This document shows positions 24,220-36,524 of a stretch of 64,000 nucleotides of DNA, in pieces. The DNA is from Dastarcus helophoroides (lineage: Eukaryota > Arthropoda > Insecta > Coleoptera > Bothrideridae), in assembly GCA_028583605.1 (NCBI GenBank), contig CM053327.1:28319126-28383125 (forward strand), read 5' to 3'. The notes below the pieces were generated by a model. The model had not been told where the DNA came from. It made no database searches and saw nothing but the letters and a program-made list of their open reading frames with translations. A program made the position numbers and the translations under genes. Position 1 is the stretch's first letter, and each line of letters begins with the position of its first letter.

Positions 24220-26302
24220 AGATTGACTGATTGAGACAAAGAATTCAGTATTGTCATTAGTAACGACCTTACTTTCTCTCAATTTCCAATTATTACTAGA
24301 AATTTGTAAGTAAAAGGTTAAAATGGTGGCGGCGATTGACTAGTCGTCATAATTTGTGGGGCACAAATGAAATTAAAAAAAAGTCATAAAACAGAAAATT
24401 TACCTTATCGCCCTCCCTCCTCACTCTTTAGAGAAAATAAGGACGAATATAGGGTCACAAAAGGGTGCAATTATAGCTTAAATAAGACTGATAATATTTT
24501 TTGCTACAATTTTTTCAATTTTATAGCAAATTTAATAAAATGTTAGCTGTTTTCGATTCTAACAGATTTTCTTTGGGTCCTTCGTTGGGTCATTCTACAT
24601 GTAGCTTAAAATAGACTGCTTAAACAATATATTTCCCAATTATTTTAGTATTCAATCGTCTTTTTTTACCTTTAAAATAAATAACTAATTAAGCCGTACT
24701 TAGAAATAATGCATGTGATAAAATTTTATATTTATATGGGATACGGGTGGGTTCTATTTATTACTCAATAAATAATCTTTATTTAAACTTTGTTTTAATG
24801 GTGTAAACCTTTTAAATAATGTTAAAACGCAATAATATGGCTAATATTTCCCTACTTCTTACAAATTTTTTCTAGATAGTGGCCATATTGCAAGTAAAGA
24901 AGGGACAAGGGAGGCTATCGAAAGCGCTTACTATATCTGATTTTTAATTGAAACCAGAAACAAACTAAATCATTAAAACGAAAGAACTGTTCCGTTAATT
25001 TAAAAAATTAAAAATTCATTTAACTTTGACAGTGTTCCCTTTAATTTGCAAAGGCTCATCACTTCTAAAGATTCATCTAATACTGCAAACGAAGCGGCGG
25101 ATAACAGCTAATAATTTATGTGTACTTTTATCCCTTACTTTGTCAGTTATTAATATTAAAATTCAAAATTAAAAAAAAGTGAATTCGTAGTTATTTCAAA
25201 GTTAAACTCAAAAATTTGAGAAAGTGGTTAACATTTCGAAAAAACTGGAAACTTAGGCATGATATAAGAGTAATTCACAAAATTTCCATCTTAATCGCAA
25301 ACGTTTTACATCATTTTAGAGATATTAACTTTAAATTCGAATTTTCAACTTTTATAGCAAAATTCCGAGGTTTTACTTCAATTTTTCTATGTATTAAACC
25401 AAATTCTTGAAAATTCGAATATAGATTTCCCAAATATCCATTTTTTCCCTAAAATTGCGAGTTATATTCAACATTTTGTCTTTTTCAAGAAAATTTCCTT
25501 TGATTTTCAAAATGTTGACTCTAATTCCGAATTTTCATTTTCTCTTCGCAAAATTTCGAGTTTTTTACTTCCAACTCTCCCTTTTATAAAACCAAATACA
25601 TTAAAATCAAATTTATTTTTAGCAAGATTACTTTTTTTCATCACTTTGATTAATAATTCGAAATTTCTGCATCCTTTAGAAATTTCAGATTCAGAGGTTT
25701 TTCTATAAATTATAATTTTTTCTGCAAATTTCGATTTTTTTGTATGGATAAAATCCAGATTTTTACTTTTTTTTATATAATTTCGTTTTAAAACTCGAAA
25801 TTTTAAGATAACTACCATTTTGATTTCAAAATCAATAGAATTACGATGTTGACCTTATTAATACAAATAAATTTCCATTAATGGACAATTTAAAACCTCT
25901 GCAAATTACAAATTTACCGCTTTTGTATTAAAAGAAAGTACTGTCACTGTTATGGCTGTTATTGCAATCTTTTATTAATATAAATTCCGTTAAATATTGG
26001 CTCTTTATATATGTAAAAATCTAGCGACTAGACAATATGCAATTTATTGAGATAAAATGCTGAAAATTACAAGAAACTGTTAACAAAAAATATATTACAT
26101 TTTAAATCTAATAATTAAAACATTAATATATATCACATTTTTAAAAGGCATCAATATTTATTGTTAATCTACTAACACCATATAATACAATAAATTTTAA
26201 ATAGGTAACAATTAAGCTAAGTGACATAGATTATAAATTCAATTCTTTGTAACAAAGTACAATTTGGAACTTATTACATACTATCTGTTAATAAATACAA
26301 TA
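24220..26302. other. intergenic, converging 3' ends of inturned and the F-box gene
   Basis: No gene is recognised. It holds the inturned 3' UTR with AATAAA at 24534-24539 and the F-box 3' UTR with minus-strand AATAAA at 26162-26157. About 25200-25850 is AT-rich quasi-repeat mostly in the CGAAATTTT orientation. Confidence 0.5.
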
Positions 26303-27274
26303 CTATGAGACCTCATGAAGTTTCATTGTATTGAAAAGGATCCTCAGTACCCCACCAGCCATTTTGGCTCCATAATGTCCTTTCCAAAACTGATTATCTT
26401 TCCCAGCATGCTGAAAAATGATCGTTGTAACCCCCTCCCTATATTCCATAACTGTAAGCTCTACTTTCTGCCATTGTAACCTCTCATTTGCCAAAAATTT
26501 AACACTTTCTTCCACCTCTGCTATCGCCTCAATATAACTCTCTTCTTCAGAGTCCCAATAATCGTCATATCCAATTTCCGAAGATTGTGTCCTTTTAAAA
26601 TTGTAATCTGGTCCCGCCAGGATGCATTTTAACCTATACTCCCCCCCGCAGTCAAATCTACCAGCCACCCATTCACTAGCGTAAATATGAGGTTTAAACT
26701 TATTTAAAATATAAAGTGATAACTTCGGTTTGGCCAATTTAATTTGCTGAAGTTTGTTGCATTCATAAAATGAGGTAGAAAAACAGCTTTCTGTGTTATT
26801 TAACTCTGGGACGTCTTTAGGTAAAGGATCGCACCCACAAGGTGGTTTTTCAATAACGAAACCATCCCCACCGTTTCTGCAGATAGTCCAATGGGAAAAT
26901 TTCTCTTCACCGTTGCCATTCCTGACCAAGTTCTTATCAAAATTGTTCGTGCTAAACAAACAATAGTAGACGTACCACGGCAGAATATTCGCTTTTTTCC
27001 GATAAGTTCTTTCGTACCTCATTGACCACATCATGAAGGATTTAATAATGTTGCACCACTTTTTGCAGACTAGGGTGTATTTCAGCATTTCTTTGGCATC
27101 GCAGTGGCTAAGGATTAACGTTAAGATTTCGTCTGGTAAGTACACATCATTGAAGTACGAGCCGTTGTTGGAATCCAAAGGAAATTGTTCGTGGAATACG
27201 AAGTTTTTTATCGAATCGTACGTCGGTTGAGTCTCGGGCTCGGGCGATGTCATTTTGGTGGTTCTGGTTCCCAT
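26303..27274 (-). CDS. F-box protein of the FBXO2/FBXO6 (Fbs) type
   Basis: A 323-residue protein in a single coding exon. The F-box lies at about residues 45-85 (YLPDEILTLILS, then LVCKKWCNII) and the F-box-associated (FBA) domain at about 98-315 (HWTICRNGGDGFVIEKPP). The C-terminal FWKGHYGAKM at 296-305 sits where FBXO2 has its glycan-contacting Tyr-Trp-Lys loop; Trp and Lys are kept and Tyr is Phe. In this family the F-box recruits SKP1-CUL1 and the FBA domain binds high-mannose N-glycans, marking misfolded glycoproteins for degradation in the cytosol. Glycan binding here is inferred from the loop. The first ATG of the frame is used; a second lies seven codons in. Vertebrate relatives have introns, so the uninterrupted frame is a minor oddity. 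Confidence 0.9.
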   Translation of the reverse strand: MGTRTTKMTSPEPETQPTYDSIKNFVFHEQFPLDSNNGSYFNDVYLPDEILTLILSHCDAKEMLKYTLVCKKWCNIIKSFMMWSMRYERTYRKKANILPWYVYYCLFSTNNFDKNLVRNGNGEEKFSHWTICRNGGDGFVIEKPPCGCDPLPKDVPELNNTESCFSTSFYECNKLQQIKLAKPKLSLYILNKFKPHIYASEWVAGRFDCGGEYRLKCILAGPDYNFKRTQSSEIGYDDYWDSEEESYIEAIAEVEESVKFLANERLQWQKVELTVMEYREGVTTIIFQHAGKDNQFWKGHYGAKMAGGVLRILFNTMKLHEVS

Positions 27275-28580
27275 TCACTACAATTTAATTTGTTTTACGG
27301 AGGTATATTATAACGCTAAGCGGATTGTGTTTTGGAACGTATTTAAATATTATGACTCATGTATGAGAAACGTCAGATGGTTGTCAAAAAGACAGTTGTC
27401 ATATGTTATTAACGACGTTTTGTATGTAAAGTTTTCTGGCAACAAGTCCACGCCCTCTTTTGTAAAATGATCATATTTTTGCGATTGGCAACTAATTATA
27501 GGCACAAACGTTTTTTTAGTTGCCAATAACATTTTTTTATAAATAAATTTATTTAATGAATGTGATATTTGTTTTTAATTAATTTACAAGATAATGAATT
27601 GCATGGCAAATAGTTAAACACACGGTTATTGCATGTTATCAATGCTATTTTCTAAAGATTCGTGGGAAAGACTTGCCGCATCTTTTTTTGTATAATATCA
27701 TAACTTAATAATAGTTTTTGGCAACTAACTATACACAAAAAAGTATTTTTAGTTGCTGTCAGCAATGTTTTTATTTTCAAATAATTTAATTATTATATTT
27801 GTTTTTAATTAATTTACAAGGCAACCGGTTGTATGAGAAACTATTAAATAGACGATTATCGTATATTTGTATGCCTTGATTCAATCAACATTGTATGTTA
27901 TCAATGATATTTTATAAAATATGGACGAGATTGATAAAATTTGTGTGCGATTTTGAGAAAATTGAAAGAAAAGCTTTTTGTTTCCAAAGTTGAACAAGAT
28001 TCACATTTCAGGATTGTTCGAGTTTAATGACGAAATTCCGAGAAAAAAGTCTAGTTTTCCAATTTACATCCAAATTTCTTGGAAAAATAAACGAAATAAA
28101 AATTAGATTATAAAAATAAAGCAGACAGATGAACTTTTGAAAAATAATATTTTGTGACCATTTTAACAAAACTCGTTTCGAAATTTGTAAAAAAAAATGA
28201 AATTTTATAAAAAGACGAATTTTAAAGTCAAACTGTTAAAAAACAAGTGAAAATTGAAGATTAAAGTCAAACGTTAAAAGAAAATAAGAATTAATAACAA
28301 ATATCGAGTTTAAAATTTTTATCTTAGAAATGAAAATGTAAACTTGAAATAATGAGAAAGCTGAACTTTAGAAAAACTGAAAATTTTTGGAAAAGACGAC
28401 TGAAAAAAGTGGTAATATTAAAATTAAAGCAGAAATTCCAAAATATCAATTATTTAAAAATAAACGGCTAAAAAAAAAGGTGAATTTTTGAGTCAATAAT
28501 TGAAATTAAATGCTGGAAAACAATATACAAGTTTAGTTTATGTCATTTTTATTAAAAAAATATACATTTGCTTATAAAAA
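27275..28580. other. intergenic AT-rich region
   Basis: No gene. An AT-rich segment with TTTTTAGTTGCCAATAACAT occurs near 27515 and again, diverged, near 27750, followed in both cases by TTTGTTTTTAATTAATTTAC. This is an imperfect duplication of about 240 bp. The right end holds the MOCS3 3' UTR with minus-strand AATAAA at 28553-28548. Confidence 0.5.
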
Positions 28581-30271
28581 TCAATAAACTGGGAAAGAGT
28601 TATCAATGTATTTTGCATAAGCGTGCAATCCACCTTCAACATTATAAAATTTTGTATCTGTAATTGTCTTCTTTAATAAAGCGACCGCTCTTTGAGAATC
28701 GTTTCCTCTACGACATAATACATAAACTAAAATAAAAGGATTAGTTAAGCACAAAAAAAAGCAACATTAAATACCATCTTTGTTATCATTTGCTTTTAAT
28801 ATTTGCCTCAGTTGCTCAATTCCTCGATCGGTTTGAAGCAAAGAATATGGAACATTCACTGTATTAGGTAAACTGCAGATAGAAAACTCAATCTCAGGCC
28901 TGACATCAACAATTAATTTATTTTTAGCGCCTTCGCGCAACTTCGTTACTTTAACTTTATCGTCGTCATTTAAAATATCTATATTAATAACCTGAAATAG
29001 CATCAAAGAAATTTATATGATGAAATTACATTTTGATTTTTATAAAAATGATGCAGACCATTTTCACAAACCCCAATGTCTTCAAGGTGATCAAAATTAC
29101 CTTATCATGAGCTTTAGCTCCACAAAATTGCTCATAATCAATAAGTGAAGTTATTTTTGGGTTTTCCCCGCAAACGTCACACTTAGGGTTCTTTGGTCTC
29201 AATTTAATATTCCTAAAAACTGATGTAGCGCCGTCGAAAAGAAGCAAACGCTCCGATAGAACATCCCCAGCTTTTGTTATGATTTTGATTGCCTCCAAGG
29301 CTTGTAATACCCCGATAACACCAGGAACTGGACCTAATACGCCTCCATCCCCGCAATTTGTTACGGTGTGAGCAGGGGGAGGCACGGGGAACAAACATCT
29401 GTAGCAAGGTCCGTTTTCGTAGTGGTATACCGTAAGTTGTCCTTCTAGCTGAAGAGCGCTACCCGATACCAAAGGGACGTTGTTCATAACACAAACGTCA
29501 TTAATTAGGTATCTGGTGGCTACGTTGTCACTTCCATCGATTATGACATCGAAATTGTTAGTTTTGACGATTTCTTCAAGGGTGTCGCCATTGGCGTGAA
29601 CTTGTACAGGGGTTACTTTAATGTTGTGATTTATACTGAAAATTCGATTGGTTAATCATAAATTTCAATTTTTTTTTCTTCAAGGCTCAAATTTTACTCG
29701 AAATTTCGACGTTTTAATTGATTTTTAAACTCCAAGGTGTGCTTAGATACCTTTTTAAAGTATGGGCGGCTGAAACCACTTTCGGGACCTCGATGTCTGC
29801 TTCCGTGTGCAAAATTTGTCTATGCAAATTTGTTACCTCGGCACTATCATAATCAACAAGAACCAGCTCGCCTATAAGAGAATAATATTCATAACAGTTC
29901 TCTTTTAGGGTTGCACTTCAGTACCTACGCCTGCCGCAGCAAGATATAAAGATGCTGGACATCCTAAGCCCCCCAAGCCGATAATAAGTATCTTGGATTT
30001 TTTTAAAGCTATTTGACCATTTAAGCCAATTTGAGGAATTAACATTTGACGACTATACCTAGATATTTCCTCTGTAGATAAATCCTTGTTGTACAAGTTA
30101 TCCTAGAACCCAAAAATAAGTCGTAACACACAAATACATGATCGATAGTACCTTAGAATTCTGATAAGTTTTTAACAAATTTTCTTTGGCGGCCAGCTCT
30201 TCTCGCAATGTTGCAATGGTCAGCTCAAGGTTGTGGATTGTTTGCTTTTGATTAGATTCAAAATCCCCCAT
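28581..30271 (-). CDS. Mocs3: MOCS3/Uba4 adenylyltransferase-sulfurtransferase, six exons
   Basis: Exons 30271-30152, 30102-29925, 29871-29751, 29635-29101, 28991-28775 and 28726-28581 join to an intact 438-residue protein. The N-terminus is predicted coiled coil (1-40). The E1-like domain has GLGGLG at 82-87, the adenylation cysteine in TVTNCGDGG (C234), and zinc ligands C217, C220, C292 and C295. The rhodanese domain ends with the active-site loop LCRRGNDSQ (C395). The enzyme adenylates and thiocarboxylates URM1 and MOCS2A, supplying sulfur for tRNA wobble-uridine thiolation and molybdopterin. All key cysteines are present, so both activities are expected. Introns are 49-115 bp. An ATG three codons upstream (30280) is an alternative start. 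Confidence 0.95.
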
Positions 30272-31704
30272 TTTAAGCAAACTGAAAAAATATAAACAAT
30301 GTAAAAAGTTAGGTTAGATCCAGTGTTGCCATATATTTAACAACGCAGTTAAAATTACCGTATTTTCACAAAAACTATCCTACGTTATTTTGTTACCTGT
30401 TATCCATCTTAAAACATTTTATATAGTGGCTTAACACGTTACACACGTATTTACACATAAACTACAAAACTTGAAAAAAATGGATTTACTTTTTTTAACT
30501 TAAAAATACAAAGGCATAGAAAGGAAACAGATTTGAAAAAAAAAATATTTAGAAATTTCAAGTTTTTGGTCGAAGTTTCTAATTTAATCACGAAATTTTG
30601 ACTTTTTCTTCTCCAAATTTCGAGATTGAAGACAAAATTTCGATTTTAATCTTAAAATTTCGAGAAATCAGTTCGAAATTTTGATTATCAAAAATTGAAA
30701 TCACTGAACGTACCCTATTGCCAACTGTCAATATTGATTGGTTAGAAAGTAGATGGCGCAACTCTCATTTGTCTAACGTAACCATAGAATATAGATATTT
30801 CGCCTTGAAAAAAAGTCGAAATTTCGTGAAAAATATAGTCCAATTTCGTGAAAAAACCCGAAATATTTAAGACCGAAGTCGAAATTTTTACTTTAATCTC
30901 GTAATTTCGAGAAAAAAGTCGAAATTTAAAAAAAAATTTAAATTAAAAATTTCTAATTTTTTTATAAATCAATGTTTTTTCTTTACCTTGGTAAAAAACA
31001 AAAAATACATAAATAAAAAACCAAACAAAATATAAATCTCGGATCTTACTAATTACGAATAAGTAATGTAAGTATAAATATCAATGTTTAAAATCAAAGA
31101 AACTGCAAAATCAACCTAAAATATTTCTACTCATCAAAAAGATGGCAAGGCGCAAATTTTTCACTTGATTGTAAATTATGGAACTGTGCATAAAATAATA
31201 TTGGTGAATTGTTTAACAAACTTATTGGTATTAAATGGTAAAACGTAAATTACCGTATTTTTTAAAACTAACCGAAAATTGAACGCTTGTTATGGCTACA
31301 TTCACAAAGCAAATGCTATATCAAAATGTAAACAAACCTGTGACCTACACGCAGTAGTTATAATTGTCACCACCAGAGGGGGGTGTTCTTTAGCTGGAAA
31401 TCCCAATTGGTATTTGGATCGTACACCAAACTTTTGTCAGAATTACCTTACATATACGGTTATTACCGTACGTATGGCAACACTGCTTAGGTCAGATCTT
31501 AGAAAAATCGAAGTATTTTTAGTTCTTTTCATATTTAACATTAAAGATGGATGGTTTCATTCAGTTTGTCTATGATTGACGGATTAATAATAATGCTATC
31601 TATCTATGGTGATATACAGCAAGAAAACAGAATATTGCAAATATAATATTATATTTCTGTACATTGCTTGTTTTATTACATCTGGCAGAAGCTTCTTATA
31701 CAAG
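30272..31704. other. intergenic: MOCS3 upstream and tRNA upstream region
   Basis: The first 250 bp hold the presumed MOCS3 5' UTR and promoter, with GTTAGGTTAG near 30310. About 30540-30960 is AT-rich quasi-repeat on both sides of a more complex patch containing AGATGGCGC (30751). I see no gene in 31000-31700. Confidence 0.5.
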
Positions 31705-31776
31705 TCCTCGGTAGTATAGTGGTCAGTATCCCCGCCTGTCACGCGGGAGACCGGGGTTCGATTCCCCGCCGGGGAG
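31705..31776 (+). tRNA. tRNA-Asp (GTC)
   Basis: The 72-nt cloverleaf has acceptor TCCTCGG pairing with CCGGGGA, discriminator G, anticodon loop CTGTCAC giving GTC, and T-loop GGTTCGATTCC (B box). The A box is TAGTATAGTGG. There is no intron. A run of eight or nine T from 31779 is the Pol III terminator. It decodes aspartate codons GAC and GAU. Confidence 0.97.
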
Positions 31777-31778
31777 GA

Positions 31779-31787
31779 TTTTTTTTT
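31779..31787 (+). terminator. Pol III terminator of tRNA-Asp
   Basis: An uninterrupted T run begins three bases after the discriminator base, as usual for Pol III genes. Confidence 0.85.
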
Positions 31788-31957
31788 CAGAATTTTTTAT
31801 TATTAGTCATGTTATTAATTTCAATTGGTTTGTTCATTCTTCATGGTGGACTCCTATTGGTCGGAAACATTATGTTTATTAATTTTTTTTTGGTTTGTTC
31901 ATCAACGGAACAAACCCCTCGGGAATATTAATTTTTCAAAATTACACGAAATTATTA

Positions 31958-32100
31958 TCTAGTATCTCCAAAGGGGTGACACCTGAGATATTTTAGATTC
32001 TCAACTGGTTCAAATTAGTCATAAAATGTTAATAAAAATTAAATTGAATTTATTTTGATAAAATTAAAAAAAACATTTTGGAAAATGGGGGCTTTCTGAA
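31958..32100. repeat. dispersed 150-bp repeat, second copy 37616-37770
   Basis: TATCTAGTATCTCCAAA to CTTTCTGAAAAA recurs in the same orientation 5.66 kb downstream with moderate divergence. The downstream copy interrupts a segment that is continuous at 32310-32770, and a short GTAGAAA lies on both sides of it. That suggests insertion of the unit. Confidence 0.7.
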
Positions 32101-33306
32101 AAAGTACCAAATTTCTCAATAAGGTCCATTTACCAGAAGGTAAAAATTGAAAAAAAAAATGATGAATTTTGAAAAAGGTTAAAATTTTGAAGAACCACAC
32201 AATTGTTTAAAAAAAGGAGAATGATTTGAAAAAAAATTCGAAAAGGTCAAAATTTTGAAAGTTAAAAGTTTGAAAACCAAAATTTTCAAAAAGTCAAAAT
32301 TTAAAAAAAAATCGATATTTTGAAAAAATCGATGTTTTGAAAAAATCAATATTTTATAAAAATCGATAATTTCAAAACAGTTTATATTTTCAAAAGTTGA
32401 AATTTTCAAAAGAACTCAAAATTTTTGAAATTGACAATTTGAAAAGAAGTTGAATTGAAAAAAAAATGTCCACAAATGGTCAAAACATTACAAAAAGTCA
32501 AAATATTAAAAAAAGTTGAAAGTTTTGAAAAAAGTTCCACCGAAAATTTCAAATAGGACAAAATAATAAAACGATTTGAAAATTTCAAAAACGTTTAGAT
32601 TTTCCAAAAGAAGAGATGATCAAAAAACCACATTTTTTAAAAAAGTCAAAGACTAAATTTTGCAAAAACAGTAGAAATTGTCGAAAATATTCAAAACTTC
32701 GTTAAAAAGTCAAAACTTAAAAAAATTTAATTTTCAAAGAGTAGACATTTTGAAAAAAAAGGTACAGATTTTCGAAGAATAAAAATTCTAAAAATATCGA
32801 AATTTAAAAAGAAATAAAATTCTTTAGAAATCCAATGATTTAAAAAAAATATTTTTGTCAGAAAAGTCTAAATTTTGATAGAAAACATGATCCTCTGAAA
32901 AATTAGGTTTAAATTTTTAAAACTTCAAAATTTTGAAAAAGCCAGAAATTTTGGAAGTCAAAATTTAAAACGAAATCGAATCTTTTAAAATCAAAACATT
33001 CTGTTTTATCCAAATTTTCAGATTAGTACCTAAATTTTACAAAAAAAGGAAAGCTTCGAAAAAAGTAAAAAGTTTGAGAATTCAAATTTTTAGAAAAGTC
33101 GAAAAATCAAAATTTTTAATTTTATGGCAAAATTTATAAAAAAGTTAAAACTTCGATAAAAGCCCAAGATTCGGAAAAAGTGAAAGCTTGTTTTAAGTCA
33201 AAATTTTGAAAATAGCCTGACAAGAGTGGAAATTTCGGGATGTCAAAATTTTCAGAGTCGAATTTTCAAAAAATGTAAAACTTTTTAAAAGAGTAAAAAT
33301 TTTCTA
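32101..33306. repeat. AT-rich quasi-repeat, partly duplicated at 37240-37880
   Basis: Variants of AAAAGTCAAAATTTTGAAAA are spaced about 20 bp apart. The part 32310-32770, including AAAGTTCCACCGAAAATTT and AGAGATGATCAAAAAACCA, is matched by 37240-37880. The two copies flank the mariner-like element. No genes. Confidence 0.7.
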
Positions 33307-36300
33307 CAGGGTGGGTCACTAAGCGGGAATCGGTCTTTGGTAGGCGTATCGTTCAAAATATCGAAAAATGTTTCGAATAAAAGTTGTTCGAAATAAAGTT
33401 CTCCTCAACCTAAAATTATTGCCAAATATGGCGGCCTTCCGATTGCACCGGAAATGAACACAACTTGCTTATTTTAAATAGAATACCCTATGTATTTTTA
33501 CATTTTTGGATTCCTTGTTAAAAATTAATATGAACTTATTAAGACGACATAGGTCCTTAGTTGAACCGTTTTCGTGTAATTTAATTTTTTTGGTTAAATT
33601 TGACGATTTTGGAGCTTGACGCCATTAACGATATTTTCCAAACGCAATGACTCAGAGTTGTGTGGCATATGGTTTTGGATTCAGGAAGAAATGGAGTATT
33701 TGTTTACGTCTTTGCTGTTAGCAAGATTTCTTAAATTTCTTCACATCCGCCGACTCAATTCTTCAGTTGTTCAAACATGCATAACTTAATTTTTTCAAAT
33801 AAAACTACCTATCTTGGATTATCTTATCGGATGCGAAATTAAATTACCTTTTTTTTGGTACCAGGTATTGCCACCTCCGTCCAATAATTTTTGAGAAATT
33901 TAGAATTTTGTAAAAATTTTAATTAATTTCGCATTATCGCGTTAGCCCTGGATGTCGCGGTTTTGTTTCGTCTCGCTTGTCCGGCAATAACTGGCAGTTT
34001 ATCTCATTGTTGTCGCAAGGTCTTGGTATTAGTACTGAAAGACAATGTTTTCTTAAGAAGAATTGGTCGATATGGTTTACGCCTTGGGCAGTGCTGACAG
34101 AAATCCATTTCCTGCCTCAAGAATTTATGCCCAACGCTTTGCCGATCGGAGACATCCAAATTCAGCGGCATTCGCTAAATTGAGATAAAGGTTTGCGCGA
34201 ACTGGTAGTACGAAATACAAGAAAAAGGAGCGTAGAAAACCAACGACGCATGAAGAAAACCAAGTTTTAGTAGCGGCTGCTGTTGTCCAAGATCCGCATT
34301 TAAGTACCAGAATAATAAGCACGGAATTACAAATAAGTCAAACCTCGGTTTAACGAATCTTGCGTAAAAATAAGTTTCATCCGTATCGTGTCCAGCTAGT
34401 ACAGGAATTCAATCAAGCTGATTTCAACAACCGAATGCAGTTTTGTGAGTGGGCGTTACGAAAACTACAAGAACAAAATGACTTTTTGGACAATGTACTA
34501 TTTACCGACGAATGTACATTTTATAAGAACGGCTTCGTGGGAAGACACAACTCCCATTACTACCACACTGAAAATCTTCATTGGATAAGGCCCTTAAACC
34601 ATCAGCATAGGTGGTCTCTGAATGTTTGGGGTGGTGTAATAGGAAGATTTGTTGTCGGACCACACTTCTTTAATGAACATTTGAATGCCAACAATTACTT
34701 GCATTTTTTGCAAAATCAATTGCCCGAAATGATAGACAATTTGCCTCTTGCTGTCGTGCGGCAAATGTGGTTCCAACGTGATGGGGCACCGGCACATTAT
34801 GGAAGGGATGTAAGGGAGTTCCTCAATACACAATTCCCTAACATGTGGATAGGAAGAGGAGGTCCAGTGGCATAGCCCGCAAGATCACCGGATTTAACTA
34901 AGCCAGACTTTTCCTTGTGGGTCATGTTAAGCAAGTTGTGTACCAGGAATCACCAACTACCCAAGAAGACATGATGGACCGGGTTTGTGTTGCTTTCCAA
35001 AATATCAACGAAAACATCTTGGTGGATATGAACAATTCTTTGCTACAGAGACTGCGTATTTGTCATTGTGAGGCTGGTGGTTATGTTGAACATTTAATTT
35101 AATGTTATTATTACCATTGTTTATGTATTCTTCTTAATATTTGTTGCAACTTACTGTTACCGATTTGTTTATTATTTATTTACTTTCTTTAATGCTTTGC
35201 ACTGAAATCCAATGATGATTTTCAGTATCGTGGTGTATCGTTTCCTTCCCACGAAGCGGTTCTTAAAAAATGTTTGTACATTTGTCGGTAAATAGTACAA
35301 TGTCCGAAACGGTCATTTTGTTCCTGCAGATTATGTAACGTTCACTCACACAACTGCACGGATGTTAGTCAGCTTGATTGAGTTCTTGCACTAGCTAGGT
35401 GTGACACGGATGAAACTTGTTTTTACACAACAATCATGAAACCGATTTTTGGCTTATTTGTAATGTCACACTTATTCTTCTGGTTCTTAAGTGCGGATAT
35501 TGGACAGCAGCAGCCACTACTGAAACTTGGTTTTCTTCATGCGCCGTTGGTTTTCTACGCTCCTTTTTCTCGTATTCAGTACTTCCAGTTAGTTACAACC
35601 TGAAGAATGCCACTAAATTTGAACATCTCTGGTCGACAAACCGACATACCTACATGTTACAAACTCTAATAAAATTGTTAATTTTTTTGAATTTTAATTA
35701 TTTTAGTTCATAATTAATATTTGGGCCATTGTGTTTGCCTTACTCTAACCATTGACCTAGTTTTCAAAAAATAATTATCTTTAAAAAATGTAAAGTGTAA
35801 ACCACATCAACCGATTCTTGTTCGAAAAACATTTTCTGTAATTTGCAGGACAAACGAGACGAAACAAAACCACGACATCCATGGCTAACGCGATAATACG
35901 AAATTAATTAAAATTTTTACAAAATTCTAAATTTCTCAAAATTTATTGGACGGAGGTAGCAATACTGGTACCAAAAAAAAAAGGTAATTTAATTTCGCAT
36001 CTGATAAGATAATCCAAGATAGGTGGTTCCATTTGAAAAAATTAAGTTATGCATGTTTGAACAACTGAAGAATTGAGCCGAGGGATGTGAAGAAATTGAA
36101 GAAATCTTGCTAACAGCAAAGACGTAAACAAATACTCCATTTCTTCCTGAATCCAAAACCGTATACCACACAACTCTGAGTCATTGCGTTTGGAAAATAT
36201 CATTAATGGCGTCAAGCTCCGAAATCGTCAAAGTTAACCAAAAAAATTAAATTACGCGAAAACGGTTCAACTAAGGGCCTATGTTGTCTTAACAAATTCA

Positions 36301-36524
36301 TATTTATTTTTAACAAGGAATCCAAAAATGTAAAAATACATAGGGTGTTCTATTTAAAATAAGAAAGTTGTGTTCATTTCCGGTGCAACCGAAAGACCGC
36401 CATATTTGGCAATAATTTTAGGTTGTGGAGAACTTTATTTCAAACAACTTTTATTCGAAATATTTTTCGATATTTTGAACGATACGCCTACCAAAGACCG
36501 ATTCCCGCTTAGTGACTCACCTTG
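33307..36524. mobile_element. degenerate Tc1/mariner element with 1.3-kb inverted arms
   Basis: The ends read CAGGGTGGGTCACTAAGCGG (left) and the complement of CAAGGTGAGTCACTAAGCGG (right). They are flanked by TA at 33305-33306 and 36525-36526, the Tc1/mariner target duplication. The left arm (about 33307-34586) is inverted at about 35207-36524, so the arms are about 1.3 kb. They extend into the transposase gene: the region coding for its N-terminal half is present again, inverted and noncoding, in the right arm. Only about 620 bp in the middle are single copy. The arms differ by substitutions and a deletion of about 60 bp, so the copy is old. Confidence 0.92.
34045..35102 (+). pseudogene. 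broken Tc1/mariner-superfamily transposase
   Basis: A helix-turn-helix part (FPASRIYAQRFADRRHPNS, then LSTRIISTELQISQTSV) leads into a DDE domain. The first Asp is in FTDECTF and the second in RDGAPAH. The third is in LTKPDFSLW, with 41 codons between the second and third. In-frame stops follow the third codon and also occur near 34183, 34352 and 34872. A one-base loss near 34915 moves the last 60 codons to another frame. The copy cannot encode an active enzyme. The 41-residue spacing may help place it in a subfamily, but I have not assigned one. Confidence 0.9.

Noticed and set aside
35417..35713. 98-codon plus-strand frame
   Set aside because: It is the inverted, antisense copy of the transposase N-terminal region in the right arm of the mariner-like element.
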